Shown here in pieces: positions 48,694-57,815 of a stretch of 64,000 bases of DNA. The stretch is from positions 806,001 through 870,000 of the forward strand of contig NZ_BQYJ01000002.1 of NCBI RefSeq assembly GCF_023168165.1, in the 5' to 3' direction. This DNA comes from Niallia sp. NCCP-28. Lineage in GTDB: Bacteria; Bacillota; Bacilli; Bacillales; Cytobacillaceae. How positions within the stretch are numbered: position 1 is the first letter of the stretch; the number at the start of each line of letters is the position of its first letter. Position numbers and translations under genes: made by a program. The notes beneath the pieces were generated by a model. It saw only the letters and a program-made list of their open reading frames with translations, was not told the DNA's origin and ran no database searches.

Positions 48694-49296
48694 TTAATCC
48701 CGAAGATGATTATTTGATTGCTCATCTTGCTCATTTTTTAATTGCTTTTCTTCTGAGCCATCTAATTTTTCATCAGGATTTTTCACCTTTGTTTTTGCAT
48801 TAGGATTTATCATATCTGCCGGCACTTCTGGCATGATTCTACCTGTAATATCAGCTAATTCATTAAAAATTCCTTGAACAGGCTCACCATTTTCAATATC
48901 CTCCGCAATTTCTTTAATTCTAGCAGTTACATCTGGGTCAGCTACTATCATGGCATAAGCACCATTTGGATCATTTTTTAAACTTTCGGCAACAGAGTAT
49001 TTAATAGAGCCAACCTCAGAACGATCTAAATTTGCTTTAATATCTATGCCGACAATCGCATAATGCCCTAATACAACGGCTGTTGCATCATTGACGTTAG
49101 GAATGCTTGTAGCAAGGGAGACAAGTCGTTTTGCAATATCCTGCCCAGATTTTTGGTCTACTTCATTAATCGTAGAGTTTTTCACATTTTTCACATGTGG
49201 ATTTGCTTCATTTGGTTGTGACACATTGTTATTGTTATCAACATTTGTACAGCCGCAAAGAAGCATAAAGATCATGATTAAGGCAAATTTTTTCAT
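48694..49296 (-). CDS. ylaJ: YhcN/YlaJ family sporulation lipoprotein
   Basis: This 200-residue lipoprotein has a short signal and lipobox LLCGC (Cys ~16), an asparagine-rich linker, the YhcN/YlaJ domain (~35-150; RLVSLATSIPNVNDATAVVLGHYAIVGIDI), and a polar, charged tail. Family members are spore membrane lipoproteins made under sporulation control. GGGAGG precedes ATG 49296. Divergent from ylaK. Confidence 0.9.
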   Translation of the reverse strand: MKKFALIMIFMLLCGCTNVDNNNNVSQPNEANPHVKNVKNSTINEVDQKSGQDIAKRLVSLATSIPNVNDATAVVLGHYAIVGIDIKANLDRSEVGSIKYSVAESLKNDPNGAYAMIVADPDVTARIKEIAEDIENGEPVQGIFNELADITGRIMPEVPADMINPNAKTKVKNPDEKLDGSEEKQLKNEQDEQSNNHLRD

Positions 49297-49462
49297 GAAA
49301 ATACCTCCCAAAAAAGATAATTCATCACATTTTTTTACACTTTCTATCTTTATTGTGCAAAATATCTTCTATCTTTATGCGGTAAAACATATATTTAACC
49401 AAGGTTCCTTTCCGTAAAGCGGATAGCAAGCAATATATGACAGTAGAGCAGGAGGCATCAGT

Positions 49463-50791
49463 TTGAGTAAAATATATGTTTTAGATACGAATGTCTTGTT
49501 ACAAGACCCATATTCCATCTTTTCATTTAAAGACAATGATGTAGTAATTCCCGCAGTAGTACTCGAAGAAGTGGACAGCAAAAAGCGCTATATGGACGAG
49601 ATCGGGAGGAATGCAAGACAAATATCTAGGTTAATCGATAATTTAAGAGAAACAGGGAAATTGCATGAAAAAATCCCCTTAGAAAATGGCGGGAATTTGC
49701 GGATTGAATTAAATCATCGCTCCTTTCATCAACTGCAAGAAATTTTTGTGGAAAAGACAAATGATAATCGCATTTTAGCGGTAGCAAAGAATTTATCTTT
49801 AGAGGAACAGAAGAAGAAAAATGGACGAACCGTCGTATTAGTCAGCAAAGACACACTCGTTCGAGTTAAAGCAGATGCAATCGGTTTAGTATCAGAAGAT
49901 TTTTTAAGTGATCGTGTAGTAGAAAATGATCACTTATATACAGGTTTTACAGATGTACAAGTAACTTTAGATATATTAAATAAGTTTTATGAAAAAGGAA
50001 AACTTCCTATTTCAGAAATAGGAAATGGAATATATTATCCAAATGAATTTCTCATATTAAAAGATGTGCTGGGATCTTCTTCTTCTGCACTGGCAATGGT
50101 GGATTCTTCCCGAAAGTTTATAAAAAAACTTGTATTTGACCATGAACATATTTGGGGAATACGGCCGCGGAATGTACAGCAGACGATGGCCATTGAATTG
50201 CTGCTGAAAAAAGACCTTCCACTAGTTACTTTAATTGGGAAAGCAGGTACAGGTAAAACATTATTAGCCTTGGCTTCAGGATTGATGCAAACAGAAGATT
50301 TTGGAGAATACAAAAAATTATTAGTAGCAAGGCCAATTGTGCCTATGGGGAAAGATTTAGGTTATCTCCCAGGGGAAAAAGAAGAAAAGCTAAGACCTTG
50401 GATGCAGCCGATATTTGATAATCTTGAATATTTATTTAATACAAAAAAACCGGGTGAATTGGAAGCGATTCTTGCCGGGATGGGATCGATAGAAGTTGAG
50501 GCATTAACCTATATTCGCGGCAGAAGCATTCCAGATCAATTTATTATTATTGATGAAGCGCAAAATTTAACAAAGCATGAAGTGAAAACGATTTTAACAA
50601 GGGTTGGAGACGGCAGCAAAATCGTTTTGATGGGAGATCCAGAACAAATTGACCATCCATATTTAGATGCCTTTAATAACGGTCTCTCTTATGTTGTGGA
50701 ACGTTTTAAAGATCAGCAGATAGCTGGACATGTCAAGCTAGTGAAAGGGGAGCGCTCAGGGCTTGCACAGCTTGCAGCAGATCTTTTGTAG
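49463..50791 (+). CDS. ylaK: PhoH2-type PIN-PhoH ATPase YlaK
   Basis: This 442-residue protein fuses an N-terminal PIN RNase domain (~1-150; YVLDTNVLLQDPYSIFSF) to a PhoH ATPase/helicase domain (~225-440) with GKAGTGKT as Walker A and IIDEAQN as Walker B. PhoH2 proteins act as RNA-unwinding ribonucleases. In mycobacteria they are linked to a toxin-antitoxin arrangement, but no antitoxin-like ORF overlaps here. TTG start after GGAGG. Confidence 0.93.
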   Translation: MSKIYVLDTNVLLQDPYSIFSFKDNDVVIPAVVLEEVDSKKRYMDEIGRNARQISRLIDNLRETGKLHEKIPLENGGNLRIELNHRSFHQLQEIFVEKTNDNRILAVAKNLSLEEQKKKNGRTVVLVSKDTLVRVKADAIGLVSEDFLSDRVVENDHLYTGFTDVQVTLDILNKFYEKGKLPISEIGNGIYYPNEFLILKDVLGSSSSALAMVDSSRKFIKKLVFDHEHIWGIRPRNVQQTMAIELLLKKDLPLVTLIGKAGTGKTLLALASGLMQTEDFGEYKKLLVARPIVPMGKDLGYLPGEKEEKLRPWMQPIFDNLEYLFNTKKPGELEAILAGMGSIEVEALTYIRGRSIPDQFIIIDEAQNLTKHEVKTILTRVGDGSKIVLMGDPEQIDHPYLDAFNNGLSYVVERFKDQQIAGHVKLVKGERSGLAQLAADLL

Positions 50792-50846
50792 CAATTTTTG
50801 GCTAGCTTGGGGCATTCATTGTGTTGCCAATAAAATAAAGAGGGCA

Positions 50847-50885
50847 TTTTTCCATCAGCCAAATGCATTTTGGCTGATGGAAAAT
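50847..50885. terminator. Hairpin between convergent ylaK and ylaL
   Basis: TTTTCCATCAGCCAAA pairs with TTTGGCTGATGGAAAA around a short loop. T-tracts are weak on both sides. Confidence 0.75.
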
Positions 50886-50904
50886 AGTTTCAACAAAACT
50901 ATTT

Positions 50905-51399
50905 TCAAGAGATTACAAAAGATTCTACATACTTAATGGGTTGTTGATGTTCATGTTTGTTTTTAAAATAAACATGAACAGGCCCATCACTTTTGAGCGG
51001 TTTGCCGTTTGTGCAAAATAATAGCATCATCTCCTCTAGAGAGGAAAGGGGAAAGGAGATGATTTCTCCTTGTGAAATAATCTGAATTTCTTTGGCAGAA
51101 ATAATAGGTTCCGCATTACGGATAAATGGAGCAAGGGGCATAAAAAAAGTCCCTGAGAGCAACTCCTCTTTTTTATATTTTTTTTCTGATTTTAAAGTGG
51201 GAGGAAAAACAGCTCCTTCTGCAATTTCTCTATCCCAATGTGCGGATACCTCTTTTGTATATTCTTCCATTTCATCAGTTGCTTGAATAGAACTAAAGAG
51301 TTGTTCTGCTGTTTGTTTGCGATCATCAAAAATCCATACACTTGGATCAATGGTGATTTGAAAATTAACAGCACCTTTAATTGGTATAATATCCTGCAT
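50905..51399 (-). CDS. ylaL: YlaL family protein
   Basis: This 164-residue protein starts MQDIIPIKGAVNFQITIDPS, has WIFDDRK and a C-terminal HVYFKNKHEHQQPIKYVESF. It has no membrane segments or catalytic motif I can identify; it resembles YlaL in place and length. AAGGAGG before ATG 51399 decides the start; the longer frame to 51438 reads through the ribosome site. Confidence 0.82.
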   Translation of the reverse strand: MQDIIPIKGAVNFQITIDPSVWIFDDRKQTAEQLFSSIQATDEMEEYTKEVSAHWDREIAEGAVFPPTLKSEKKYKKEELLSGTFFMPLAPFIRNAEPIISAKEIQIISQGEIISFPLSSLEEMMLLFCTNGKPLKSDGPVHVYFKNKHEHQQPIKYVESFVIS

Positions 51400-51539
51400 T
51401 TTTTTCCTCCTTCCCCTTCTTTTATAGGAATTTCTCATTCCTTATCAAAAAAAGAAGCGGTTACATTTTTGTGTTTTTTATCTCTTCCTATTCAGTATAG
51501 CTATCTTGCATTTATCTGTCATTTTTTATTTTTTGTTTG

Positions 51540-51704
51540 AAGGATGTAAAGTGGCGCGAGAAGACTCCATCTTCAAGGAAAGAGAAGGGCATAGCCCAAT
51601 GAGCAAGGTGGAGAGGAATCAAGGGATGGAGTGTTTTTTTCATCTCGATTGTCCGACTGTTGCGTGGAGGAAAGGAAGAAGAAAAAAGGAAGAAGAGAAA
51701 AGGA
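51540..51704 (+). mobile_element. Possible left-end remnant of an IS605/IS1341-type element
   Basis: GC-richer sequence with hairpin-forming blocks (CTCCATCTTCAAGGAAAGAG and GGGCATAGCCC) directly upstream of the decayed tnpB. The boundary to the host sequence is not clear. Confidence 0.35.
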
Positions 51705-52449
51705 GGGAAACAGGAAATACTGATTACTAAAACCATTGGCTGTTCCCCTTTTGTGTTTAACCATTTTTTAGAAAAATGGAAGGATGCTTACGCAGAAACA
51801 GGCAAAGGATTAACGTATAAGGCTCGTTCCTCTCAATTGCCGGCATTAAAGCAACGTTTAGAATGGTTAAAAGAAAAGGAAATTGCCTAAACTTGGCCTT
51901 GTTTGCTTTGCCGAAAGTCAGGAAGTAGAAGGGCGTATCATAAGAGCTACGGTTAGACGTAAGCCAAGCAGCATTGTGTCTATTTTAGTAGAAACAGAAG
52001 GGTAAGAATTACTTAAAACTGGCTCCTCTGTTAGGCTGAATTTTGGATTAAAAGATTTTGCCGTCCTTTCCACTGGGGAAGTCTTTAGAAATCCTAAGTG
52101 GTTTCGTACAGGGGAAAAGAAATTGGCGGGTGCAAAACGGATTCCTTCCAGACAGCAACAAGTGGCTTTAAAACAAAAATGTCCATTAGAAGAAGCGAAA
52201 AAATTATCAGAAACAAAAACGAAAAGTAGCCCGTCTTCATGAAAAAATCACGAATGCAAGAATAGACTACTTGCAAAAAATCTCTACCAACCTCATCAAA
52301 AACCACGATGTCATTGGCATAGAAGATTTGCAAGTATCGAATATGCTGAAAAACTACAAACTAGCCAAAGCAATTAGCGAAGCATCTTGGACAACATTCC
52401 GAACGATGATAGAGTACAAAGCCAATAGGATTGTTCTTGCATTTTTCTG
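51705..52449 (+). pseudogene. Decayed tnpB (IS605 OrfB-type RNA-guided nuclease), several frameshifts and deletions
   Basis: Fragments in successive frames match TnpB: QEILITKTIGCSPFVFN and YAETGKGLTYKARSSQLPAL (N-terminal), then RLNFGLKDFAVLSTGEVF, where the RuvC aspartate of G-x-D-x-G is replaced by asparagine, and [17 protein letters not shown] with the second RuvC glutamate. The reading breaks after FRTMIEYKA, and the C-terminal zinc finger and third RuvC residue are missing. Central residues are also deleted. No tnpA is present. It separates ylaL and ylaN. Confidence 0.85.
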
Positions 52450-52504
52450 ATGATAGGTTTAAACTTTATAAATAGGATAATCGCTCGGAAACGGGGGGAT
52501 AAGG

Positions 52505-52786
52505 TTGACTTCTGATATGATTATTAATCATAAAGAAAAAGCAAATGCATTATTAAAAGCAGATGCAGACAAAATATTAAAGCTAATTAAAGTACAGATG
52601 GATAATTTAACAATGCCGCAATGTCCTTTATATGAAGAAGTTCTGGATACGCAAATGTTTGGCTTATCCAAAGAAATAGATTTTGCTACTCGTCTTGGTT
52701 TGGTAGATGAAACTGTCGGCAAAAAGATTTTAGATGAATTGGAAAAAGAACTTTCTGCATTGCACGAAGCATCTACAAGAAAATAA
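52505..52786 (+). CDS. ylaN: Iron-homeostasis protein YlaN
   Basis: This 93-residue protein has the invariant [26 protein letters not shown] block (~35-60). YlaN was long listed as an essential protein of unknown role and has been linked to iron binding and control of Fur. TTG 52505 is chosen because the resulting MTSDMIINH start lines up with B. subtilis MASEMIVDH. It precedes ftsW as in B. subtilis. Confidence 0.93.
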   Translation: MTSDMIINHKEKANALLKADADKILKLIKVQMDNLTMPQCPLYEEVLDTQMFGLSKEIDFATRLGLVDETVGKKILDELEKELSALHEASTRK

Positions 52787-52792
52787 AAAAGC

Positions 52793-52829
52793 AAACTCAA
52801 ACAAGAAATAGGTTGTTTGAGTTTTTTTT
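52793..52829 (+). terminator. ylaN terminator
   Basis: AAACTCAAACA pairs with TGTTTGAGTTT, then T. Confidence 0.88.
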
Positions 52830-52959
52830 AATCTGGAAAAAAGAAACGCAAGCATACATATTTTAAGAGGGCAATAAGTTGTTCTTCACTTTTTGCAGGA
52901 AACAAACAAATTTTAGCGAATGTATAATACAACCTAGAAATAGTAAGGGAAGCGGTTTG

Positions 52960-54177
52960 ATGTTAAAAAAAATATTAAAATCTTATGATTACTCTTTAAT
53001 TGCAGCAATGGTGATGTTGTCGCTTTTTGGGTTAATTATGATTTATAGTGCCAGTATGGTAAGTGCTGTCCAATATTATAACTTTGGCAGCAGTGAATAT
53101 TATTATAAAAAACAAATAATTAATTTGTTTGTTGCAGGTTTCGTTTTTATCGTGACAGCTATTTTCCCATATAAAGCACTATTAAGCAAAAAAATATTAG
53201 TGCCAATGGTTGGTTTGTCATTATTGGGGCTTTTGGGCATTTTTGTACTTGGGCATACTGCTGGTAATGCGCAAAGTTGGTATCACTTTGGAAGTTCAAG
53301 CTTGCAGCCTTCAGAATTTGTTAAATTGGCTGTAATTGTTTATTTGGCGGCAGCATATGCAAAAAAACAATCTTATATTAATCAATTTAATAAAGGAGCA
53401 GCTCCTCCCATTGTCTATTTAATTTTAGTTTGTGGGCTTGTTGCAGTCCAACCCGATTTTGGGACAGCTGCGATTATTTTTTTAATTGGCGGAACCATTA
53501 TTTTATGTTCGGGAATGAATTTGCGAAATCTTCTAAGGCTTGCTGTCATAGGACTTGCGGCAGCTATTCCGGTGCTTTTACTATTGGGAGGGAAGATTTT
53601 TACGCAGAAAAAGATGGATAGATTTTTAGTGTTTTTCCATTCTCCATTTGCAGATGAATCTGGTTCAGGATATCAAATGAGCAATTCTCTTATTGCGATT
53701 GGAAGCGGAGGGTTAAAAGGGCTAGGTTTAGGGCAAGGCGTACAAAAACTAGGATATTTAACAGATGGCCATACAGATTTTATTATGGCAGTTATTGCAG
53801 AAGAGCTTGGGGTAGCTGGAGTCAGCTTTGTTATTTTATGTTTAAGTTATATTGTACTTAGAGGGATTTATATTGGACTGCGTTGCAAAGATCCTTTTGG
53901 CAGCCTTCTTGCGATTGGAATTTCAGGCATGATTGGCATCCAGTCATTTATTAATATTGGCGGTGTATCTGGAGTGATTCCGCTAACGGGTGTGCCATTG
54001 CCATTTGTCAGCTATGGAGGATCATCATTGGTCCAGTTGGCGATCAGCATGGGGATACTTGTTAATGTTTCAATGTTTGTTAAATTTGAAAAAGTGTATA
54101 AAAATAAAGAAGAGCAAGTAGAGGCAGACATATTCCCGCAGCCTAAAAACAGCTTTCTGCAAAATAGACGAGGCTAA
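52960..54177 (+). CDS. ftsW: Septal peptidoglycan glycosyltransferase FtsW
   Basis: This 405-residue SEDS-family membrane protein with about ten helices has IYSASMVSA in helix 1 and VAVQPDFGTAAI and PFVSYGGSSL as SEDS signatures. It polymerises lipid II at the division septum with its class B PBP partner. ATG 52960 has AAGGGA upstream and agrees in length with B. subtilis FtsW; the longest frame adds 27 unlikely residues. A perfect TATAAT lies at 52923. A terminator/repeat element follows directly. Confidence 0.95.
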   Translation: MLKKILKSYDYSLIAAMVMLSLFGLIMIYSASMVSAVQYYNFGSSEYYYKKQIINLFVAGFVFIVTAIFPYKALLSKKILVPMVGLSLLGLLGIFVLGHTAGNAQSWYHFGSSSLQPSEFVKLAVIVYLAAAYAKKQSYINQFNKGAAPPIVYLILVCGLVAVQPDFGTAAIIFLIGGTIILCSGMNLRNLLRLAVIGLAAAIPVLLLLGGKIFTQKKMDRFLVFFHSPFADESGSGYQMSNSLIAIGSGGLKGLGLGQGVQKLGYLTDGHTDFIMAVIAEELGVAGVSFVILCLSYIVLRGIYIGLRCKDPFGSLLAIGISGMIGIQSFINIGGVSGVIPLTGVPLPFVSYGGSSLVQLAISMGILVNVSMFVKFEKVYKNKEEQVEADIFPQPKNSFLQNRRG

Positions 54178-54180
54178 AAG

Positions 54181-54527
54181 AAGAGGAGGCTGGGACATAA
54201 GTATTCCAGTTGAAAATAAAAACGAACAATTATATGTAATTACATATAATTGTTCGTTTTTAAGCTTTTAAAAGGGTGGTTTCAGTAAAGTTTGTTGTTA
54301 TTACCCGCAGCCTGAATACACTTCGCTTTCCGTGGGGCTCGAGCTGAGCCGCGGAAAGGGAGTGTCTGTAGCGCAATGGAACGAATTAGTTTTTACACTT
54401 GACTATATGTAAAAACACAAGTAACCAAAATTGCAAAACTAGCCTTTATTTTAAAGCTAAAGCTAAAGGTAGAGACTATTCGTCTTTACAGATTATCTAA
54501 TTAATTGTGTCCCAACCTCCTCTTTTT
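54181..54527. mobile_element. MITE-like element with terminal inverted repeats, carrying a family 2 repeat
   Basis: AAGAGGAGGCTGGGACATAA (54181-54200) is inverted near the right end as TTGTGTCCCAACCTCCTCTTT (54505-54525, shown in part). The ~345 bp body holds a 22-bp perfect palindrome at 54218-54261 that can terminate ftsW transcription, and a family 2 repeat block in reverse orientation at about 54305-54395 (CTTTCCGTGGGGCTCGAGC). No transposase. It sits exactly where pycA and ctaA lie in B. subtilis. Confidence 0.7.
54218..54261 (+). terminator. Perfect palindromic terminator after ftsW
   Basis: Two 22-base arms (starting AAAAACGAACAATT and ending AATTGTTCGTTTTT) meet without a loop; T-rich end. 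Confidence 0.85.
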
Positions 54528-54597
54528 TTGTTTTTTGTGAACAAGACATAAAGCTGCTCAACTGGTTGTAACAATTATCCAAAAGGATGAATATATT

Positions 54598-54626
54598 TGG
54601 CTACTAGTTTAAAAACCGATATAATA
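54598..54626 (+). promoter_or_regulatory. Sigma-A promoter of ctaB-ctaM
   Basis: TTGGCT (54598-54603), 17 bp, TATAAT (54621-54626). The leader is ~260 nt and contains a hairpin GACAGCA/TGCTGTC (54658-54678). Confidence 0.7.
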
Positions 54627-54894
54627 GAGTTTAGAAAGAAACTAAATGGAAACCGGAGACAGCAGAAGTCTTGCTGTCTGTTATGGTGGGATAATAAGTT
54701 AATAATAATTAAAGAGATATTAGAATAATTTTTTGTAAAAAGATGCAGAAAATTAGCGGAAAATATGGTTTAATTACAGAAGGGCTCATTTTTAATATGA
54801 TGATGTTGCTAATTGTGAAAACTGGCACAATCATATAAATAAATACTATAAAAATTGGATAACTGCCTGTTTTATATAAAGGGAGGAAAAATAT

Positions 54895-55800
54895 ATGGCT
54901 AATTCTAGAGCTTATACAGAAGCTCCAGTAGAAAAAACATCTGCATGGAAAGATTTTTTGGCTTTGATAAAGATTGGGATTGTCAATTCTAATTTAATTA
55001 CCATTTTTACAGGATTATGGCTGGCTCTGCATTTTTCTGGAGAGAGATTTTTACTAAATATCGATACTATCTTGTATACTTTAGCTGGAGCTGCTTTAAT
55101 TATTGCCGGTTCTTGTGCATTAAATAATTATATTGATCGTGATATTGATCCATTAATGGAACGGACAAAGGGAAGACCGACTGTTACAGGGAAAGTAACG
55201 CCGAAAAAAGTTGCATTTTTAGGTTTTGGTTTTATTGGACTTGGAACATTAGCTCTTTTGATGACGACTATTACAGCAACTGTCATTGCATTAGTTGGCG
55301 CTTTTAGTTATGTGGTTGTGTATACTATGTGGTCAAAAAGAAGGCTAGTGTCTAATACTGTAATCGGCAGCTTTTCTGGAGCAGTGCCGCCGCTAATTGG
55401 CTGGGCTGCAGTAGATCCAAGTTTGGATATAATGGCATGGAGTTTATTTTTAATCATGTTTTTTTGGCAGCCTCCTCATTTTTATGCATTGGCGATTAGA
55501 AGAGTGGAGGAATACAGAGCAGCAGGCATTCCGATGCTTCCTGTCGTTAAAGGTTTTGAGGTAACAAAAAAACATACTTATGCATGGGTAATCGCGCTAT
55601 TTCCTTTGCCGTTTTTATTAACTTCATTAGGCACGCCATTTTTAATTTTAGCAACTCTTTTAAATATTGGCTGGGTTGCAACTGGAATATATGCAAGCAG
55701 AAAAAAGGACGAGCTGAAGTGGGCAACTGCCATGTTTGTTTATTCTCTTCAATATATGACGATTTTATTTGTGGCAATGGTGCTTGTAACATTAATATAA
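54895..55800 (+). CDS. ctaB: Protoheme IX farnesyltransferase (heme O synthase)
   Basis: This 301-residue UbiA-family membrane enzyme transfers farnesyl to heme B to make heme O. The polyprenyl-diphosphate site NNYIDRDIDPLMERTKGRP (~83-101) is intact, as is YTMWSKRRLVSNTVIGSFSG; about nine membrane segments. AAAGGGAGG precedes ATG. The ctaA gene and the ctaCDEFG oxidase genes that adjoin it in B. subtilis are absent here; ctaM follows after 33 bp. Confidence 0.96.
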   Translation: MANSRAYTEAPVEKTSAWKDFLALIKIGIVNSNLITIFTGLWLALHFSGERFLLNIDTILYTLAGAALIIAGSCALNNYIDRDIDPLMERTKGRPTVTGKVTPKKVAFLGFGFIGLGTLALLMTTITATVIALVGAFSYVVVYTMWSKRRLVSNTVIGSFSGAVPPLIGWAAVDPSLDIMAWSLFLIMFFWQPPHFYALAIRRVEEYRAAGIPMLPVVKGFEVTKKHTYAWVIALFPLPFLLTSLGTPFLILATLLNIGWVATGIYASRKKDELKWATAMFVYSLQYMTILFVAMVLVTLI

Positions 55801-55833
55801 AATGAAGATTTTTAGGAAAGAGGTAATGCGCAT

Positions 55834-56301
55834 ATGGAATTTTCATTGCCGATTCTGCCGACAATCAGCACGACATTTATTGTGCTTAGCGCCATTTTTG
55901 TAGCGATAGGGTGGAATCTGATTTTAAAAAGAAAGATAGCAGCACATCAAAAAGCCATGTTTTTTGCTGCAATATTTGCTGTCATCTTTTTTATTATTTA
56001 TGCTTCTAGAACCATTTTTATAGGCAATACATCATTTGGCGGTCCAGATAATATTAAAATCTACTATACAATTTTTCTGATTTTCCATATTACGCTTGCA
56101 ACAGTGGGAGCAGTAATGGGAATAACAATGCTTGTAACAGGCTATAAAAAAAATTATGCGTTTCACCGCAAATTAGGACCTGTTACTAGCATTGTCTGGT
56201 TTTGTACAGCGATAACTGGAGTTATGGTATATTTATTATTATATGTTTTTTATCATGGTGGCGAAACAACATCTGTTATAAAAGCAATATTAGGATTTTA
56301 A
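55834..56301 (+). CDS. ctaM: DUF420 membrane protein (CtaM/YozB)
   Basis: This 155-residue protein has about five membrane helices and conserved histidines (AAHQKAMFFA, IFHITLATVG, FHRKLGP), the DUF420 pattern. In Staphylococcus aureus CtaM works with CtaA and CtaB to mature the aa3 quinol oxidase; B. subtilis YozB is the relative. It lies directly behind ctaB in an operon, so heme-O/A oxidase maturation is the likely role. Confidence 0.85.
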   Translation: MEFSLPILPTISTTFIVLSAIFVAIGWNLILKRKIAAHQKAMFFAAIFAVIFFIIYASRTIFIGNTSFGGPDNIKIYYTIFLIFHITLATVGAVMGITMLVTGYKKNYAFHRKLGPVTSIVWFCTAITGVMVYLLLYVFYHGGETTSVIKAILGF

Positions 56302-56409
56302 AGGGACGGCAAAGCTGGCAGGCGTAAAATATTTGTTTTTTACGCCTGAATTCAAAGTGTTTCAAATAAACAAATGGAATGGAAAAAAGAGTGTCAAATT
56401 GCTTGATAG

Positions 56410-57531
56410 ATGGGTAGCAAATGGGCATATAATGATAGAAATGATGCTAGAGAGGATGTGTGCCCTCTGAAAACGGTAATTAGGATATTGGCTATTATTT
56501 CTATACTAATTGCGATTGGATTTTATTTGAATATAACAGATAAAGGAAGTAATCCAGATGTGCTGGTGGAAGACGGCAGCAATCAAGCGACAGAAAATGA
56601 TGATATAAAAAAAGATTCGGCTGGTACAGGGGAAAGTCTTCCAGTCCCCAAAGAAGGACTAGCAACATTAATTGGCAAAAGCAGCTCTATATTAGAAAAA
56701 AAATATGGAAAACCAACTAGAATAGATGCAAGTTCTTATGATTATAATTGGTGGATATACAATAACGAGGAAAAGGAATATTTTCAGGCGGGGGTTTATC
56801 AAAATAAAGTGGTTACTGTTTTTGCAATAGGAGATGCAGTAAATATTGCTCCGTATAAAATTGGACAAGAAGTAGGCGCTATATTTGCAAGTACCCCAAT
56901 TGAAACCAATATTAGTTTCCGTTATGATAATTCTTCTTATCGATTTGAACTGTCTGAAGATGAAGTGAATAATCGGCCATTAATACGTATCGGCGATTTT
57001 TATGCACAATTATATTTTGATAAATTTACAGGAACTTTATCAAGCATCCGTTATATGGATGCCAAAACATTGTTGCAGCTGCGGCCGTTTGAACTGGTGT
57101 ATCGTGGGGAATTAGTAGAAGCTGCTTCAAACAAAAAAAGCGACAGTGAAGCAGTGGAAAAAGGAAATGAAAAGCAAATTTTAGATATTACAAATATTAT
57201 TAGAAAAAGATTCCATTTAGATTCCGTCAGCTGGGATAGGGAAACGGCCAAGGTAGCTCTTGGGCACAGTATAGATATGTTTGAGACGAAATCATTTTCC
57301 CATGCTTCCAAAAAATATGGGGATCTAACTCAACGCTTAAAAAAGGGAGACATAGTATATAAAGCAGCAGGTGAAAACATTGCAGCAGGTTATTTAGATG
57401 CAGCTGCAGTGATGGAAGGCTGGCTAAACAGCAAAGGGCATAGAGAATGTCTTTTAAATAAAGAATTTACTCATTTAGGCGTTGGAGTGTATCAAAAATA
57501 TTACACGCAAAATTTTATAGAGAAATGGTAA
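56410..57531 (+). CDS. ylbC: CAP/SCP-domain protein YlbC
   Basis: This exported protein has an N-terminal membrane/signal segment (LKTVIRILAIISILIAIGFYL), a polar linker, a CAP-associated N-terminal domain (~90-225) and a C-terminal CAP/SCP domain (~255-373; SHASKKYGDLTQRL, AGENIAAGY, HRECLLNKEFTHLGVGVY). Role unknown, extracellular. The listed ATG has no ribosome site; GAGAGG lies shortly before GTG 56458 and a CTG at 56467 that would give the usual short signal start. So the true start is probably 56458-56467. Confidence 0.85.
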   Translation: MGSKWAYNDRNDAREDVCPLKTVIRILAIISILIAIGFYLNITDKGSNPDVLVEDGSNQATENDDIKKDSAGTGESLPVPKEGLATLIGKSSSILEKKYGKPTRIDASSYDYNWWIYNNEEKEYFQAGVYQNKVVTVFAIGDAVNIAPYKIGQEVGAIFASTPIETNISFRYDNSSYRFELSEDEVNNRPLIRIGDFYAQLYFDKFTGTLSSIRYMDAKTLLQLRPFELVYRGELVEAASNKKSDSEAVEKGNEKQILDITNIIRKRFHLDSVSWDRETAKVALGHSIDMFETKSFSHASKKYGDLTQRLKKGDIVYKAAGENIAAGYLDAAAVMEGWLNSKGHRECLLNKEFTHLGVGVYQKYYTQNFIEKW

Positions 57532-57587
57532 AGCTGGTCAAGGAGCAATGTTCTTTTTAGAGGATTGCTCCTTGACCAGCTTTTTGT
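57529..57587 (+). terminator. ylbC terminator
   Basis: AAAGCTGGTCAAGGAGCAAT pairs with ATTGCTCCTTGACCAGCTTT, then T. Confidence 0.93.
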
Positions 57588-57687
57588 ATTGGATCTATTC
57601 CACATAAAAGTAGAAGTTTGCGGGTAAAAAACATTTAATCAATATAAAGCATACAGACTTATAATGTCCACATAAAAATGTCTGTGT

Positions 57688-57746
57688 GACTAGCAATCAG
57701 GAAAGGACGCAGGAACTCCCTGATAATTGAAGTTGCACTTTATAAA
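57688..57746. repeat. Dispersed palindromic repeat, family 1 (copy 6)
   Basis: Ends TGATAATTGAAGTTGCACTT, the reverse of the TAAAGTG-AACTTCAATC terminus of other copies; AGCAATCAGG lies inside. Upstream of ylbD. Confidence 0.7.
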
Positions 57747-57815
57747 GACATACACCTTTATAGGAGATATTCATATGTTAATATAGGCAGAGGTACATGA
57801 TAGAGGTGAAATGGC

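Noticed and set aside
49463-50791. Toxin-antitoxin module around the PIN-PhoH gene
   Set aside because: No small ORF overlaps or directly precedes ylaK.
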